From positions 1 to 6,613 of the forward strand of contig JAILPU010000162.1 of the NCBI GenBank assembly GCA_024699395.1: a stretch of 6,613 bases of DNA, given 5' to 3'. Below are positions 5,113-6,613 of this stretch, piece after piece. The DNA comes from Lachnospiraceae bacterium. GTDB lineage: Bacteria; Bacillota; Clostridia; Lachnospirales; Lachnospiraceae. The notes below the pieces were generated by a model. It was not told where the DNA came from. It saw only the letters and a program-made list of their open reading frames with translations, and made no database searches. Each line of letters begins with the position of its first letter. Position 1 is the first letter of the stretch. Made by a program: the position numbers and the translations under genes.

Positions 5113-6582
5113 ATGAAATATATAGTTACTGCGGATGAGATGAAGAGGTATGACGAATATACCCAAAAGGAATTGGGGCTTGACCGGGAAACTTTGATGC
5201 TTCGGGCGGCTGATTCCGTATATGATGTTATCTGCACAAAATGTAATGGATTAAAGGTGCTTATTGCCTGCGGAAGCGGTAATAACGGAGGGGACGGATT
5301 CGTTCTCGCAGCACTCCTTAAAAACGGTGGCTTCGACGTTTCGGTGCTTGATGCTTCTTTTGGTCATACCCAAAGCCCTATGAGAAAAATTAAGGCTAAA
5401 GCTTGTTATGATTTGGGAATTACGCTTTGCAATTCTTTGGATTTTTCACATAAGGAATATGATATTATCATAGATTGCATATTCGGCGTGGGCTTAAACA
5501 GAGGTCTTGATAATGATTATATAGAGCTTGTTGACAGATTAAACAATTTAAAAGGAATTAAGATAGCAGTAGATATACCCTCCGGTCTTAGTGCCACAAC
5601 CGGAAGAATTATGGGCAATTGCTTTAAAAGTGATTATACCGTGACCTTCGGATTTTTAAAAAGAGGATTTTTGTCAAAAGAGGGAAGCCTTTATTCCGGC
5701 AAAGTGATTCTTAAGGATATCGGAATTAACGAAAGGGCTTTTGACAATATGGTTCCCGAAGCATTTTACTATGATGAGAATCCCAAAGAACTTTTGCCTG
5801 CAAGGGACCCTTTCGGAAATAAGGGGACTTTCGGTAAAGTTCTTATAATAGCGGGAAGCTTTAATATGGCAGGCTGTGCTGTATTGTGCCAAAAAGCCGC
5901 ATATAGGGCAGGCGCCGGGATGGTTAAGATTTTGTCTTCTTCTGAAAACAGGATTATTATACAGACGGCGGCTCCTGAGTGCCTTTTTGAAGGAATTGAG
6001 GAGGCTGACCTTGATAAAAACCTTTCCTGGGCCGACTCTGTTGTTATGGGACCGGGAATGGGCACAGACAGCAAGGCGAAAGAGGTTCTTTTAAAAGTTC
6101 TTAATTCCCCTGTTAAAAAACTGGTTCTTGATGCCGATGCACTTAATATGCTGGCAACCAACGATTTAGATTGTAAAAAATATTTTAAGGATAAAAAAGT
6201 AATCCTTACTCCCCATCAAAAGGAGCTGGCAAGATTCTTTAAGGAAAATGAGATTTGCGGTAACCCTTATGAAGACGGAAGGAAGCTGGCAACAGAAACG
6301 AATGCTGTTGTGGTTTCAAAGGATGCCAAAACAGTGGTTACCGACGGCGGATATCATAATTACATCAACATGTCGGGAAACAGCGGCATGGCGGTTGCGG
6401 GAAGCGGAGATGTGCTTTCGGGAATCATCGGAGCCTTCTTTGCAGTGATGGAGGATACCTTTAAGTGTGCGGCGACTGCGGTCTATGTTCACGGTCTTAG
6501 CGGTGATTATGCCGCAAAATTAAAGAGCGAGAGATCTGTTATGGCCGGTGATATAGCTGATTCTCTTTGCAGGATTATATAA
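5113..6582 (+). CDS. nnr: Bifunctional NAD(P)H-hydrate repair enzyme: NAD(P)HX epimerase plus ADP-dependent (S)-NAD(P)HX dehydratase
   Basis: This cytosolic enzyme repairs NADH and NADPH damaged by hydration. The 489 residues match the length of fused E. coli-type Nnr (YjeF). The N-terminal epimerase domain (1 to about 210) has GSGNNGGDG (54-62), Asp121 in DCIFGVGL and DIPSGLSATTG (154-164). The C-terminal dehydratase domain (about 225-489), with a ribokinase-like fold, has GTFGKVLIIAGS (238-249), AAYRAGAGMVKI (262-273), GPGMG (313-317), DADALNML (340-347), LTPHQKELARF (365-375) and GNSGMAVAGSGDVLSGII (422-439) with catalytic Asp433. The more usual GGTGD is AGSGD here, and LTPHPGE is LTPHQKE, both conservative. 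Start ATG 5113 gives the expected MKYIVTADEM N-terminus; its ribosome binding site is weak (GGGTGG at 5098-5103, spacing 9). It is separated from the rex operon by a terminator and probably has its own promoter. A further gene starts 23 bases after its stop. Confidence 0.95.
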   Translation: MKYIVTADEMKRYDEYTQKELGLDRETLMLRAADSVYDVICTKCNGLKVLIACGSGNNGGDGFVLAALLKNGGFDVSVLDASFGHTQSPMRKIKAKACYDLGITLCNSLDFSHKEYDIIIDCIFGVGLNRGLDNDYIELVDRLNNLKGIKIAVDIPSGLSATTGRIMGNCFKSDYTVTFGFLKRGFLSKEGSLYSGKVILKDIGINERAFDNMVPEAFYYDENPKELLPARDPFGNKGTFGKVLIIAGSFNMAGCAVLCQKAAYRAGAGMVKILSSSENRIIIQTAAPECLFEGIEEADLDKNLSWADSVVMGPGMGTDSKAKEVLLKVLNSPVKKLVLDADALNMLATNDLDCKKYFKDKKVILTPHQKELARFFKENEICGNPYEDGRKLATETNAVVVSKDAKTVVTDGGYHNYINMSGNSGMAVAGSGDVLSGIIGAFFAVMEDTFKCAATAVYVHGLSGDYAAKLKSERSVMAGDIADSLCRII

Positions 6583-6605
6583 CAATCCGGAAAGGAATAG
6601 AAAAT

Positions 6606-6613
6606 ATGGAGGA
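6606..6613 (+). CDS. Start of a downstream gene, 3' partial
   Basis: ATG at 6606 follows AAAGGA (6591-6596) with 9-base spacing and lies 23 bases after the nnr stop with no terminator between. Only the start codon, one Glu codon and part of a third codon are visible, so no product can be named. It is probably in the same operon as nnr. Confidence 0.5.

Noticed and set aside
5769..6161. 130-codon open frame antisense to nnr
   Set aside because: It lies wholly within a clear nnr coding region, has low-complexity Ser/Pro-rich composition typical of a shadow frame, and no recognisable domain.
1..6613. CRISPR array, mobile element, tRNA or rRNA genes, riboswitch
   Set aside because: No regularly spaced repeats, transposase frames, terminal inverted repeats, cloverleaf or known riboswitch core was seen; the intergenic regions are short (at most about 220 bases) and explained as described.

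Overview
The window looks like chromosomal core DNA from a low-to-moderate GC Gram-positive anaerobe of the class Clostridia, most likely a Lachnospiraceae member near Butyrivibrio or Roseburia. This rests on the clostridial form of the redox regulator Rex, the eukaryote-type NADP isocitrate dehydrogenase with the [14 protein letters not shown] block, the fused NAD(P)H-hydrate repair enzyme, and strong AGGAGG-type ribosome binding sites with TTGACA/TAAAAT promoters. The taxonomic call comes from remembered family features, not from a search.

Layout: (1) 1-167, the 3' end of a probable GntR/FCD-family regulator whose last 35 bases overlap the start of icd. (2) 133-1338, icd, isocitrate dehydrogenase. 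(3) 1339-1555, a convergent intergenic region with small repeats and a bidirectional terminator. (4) 1556-3466 on the minus strand, a duplicated ABC-F ATPase of the YdiF/Uup type. (5) 3467-3604, a compact divergent promoter region in which two near-identical promoters point away from each other with their -35 boxes 4 bases apart. (6) 3605-4249, rex, followed after 2 bases by 4252-4890, an unrecognised coiled-coil protein, ending in a strong terminator. (7) 4891-5112, an intergenic region with a palindrome and a 10-base direct repeat that look like regulator sites. (8) 5113-6582, nnr, bifunctional NAD(P)HX epimerase/dehydratase, and then the first codons of a further gene at 6606.

Three of the genes concern pyridine nucleotides: icd makes NAD(P)H, Rex senses NADH/NAD+, and Nnr repairs hydrated NAD(P)H. 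The ABC-F gene beside rex is an arrangement also known from Bacillus subtilis, where ydiF lies close to rex, so this is probably old conserved gene order and not a new acquisition. There are no mobile elements, CRISPR arrays, tRNA or rRNA genes.

I did not find an undescribed multi-gene system. The points most worth a second look are the mirror-image divergent promoter, the loss of a normally conserved cofactor-site histidine in isocitrate dehydrogenase, the rex-linked protein of unknown function, and the operator-like repeats upstream of nnr.
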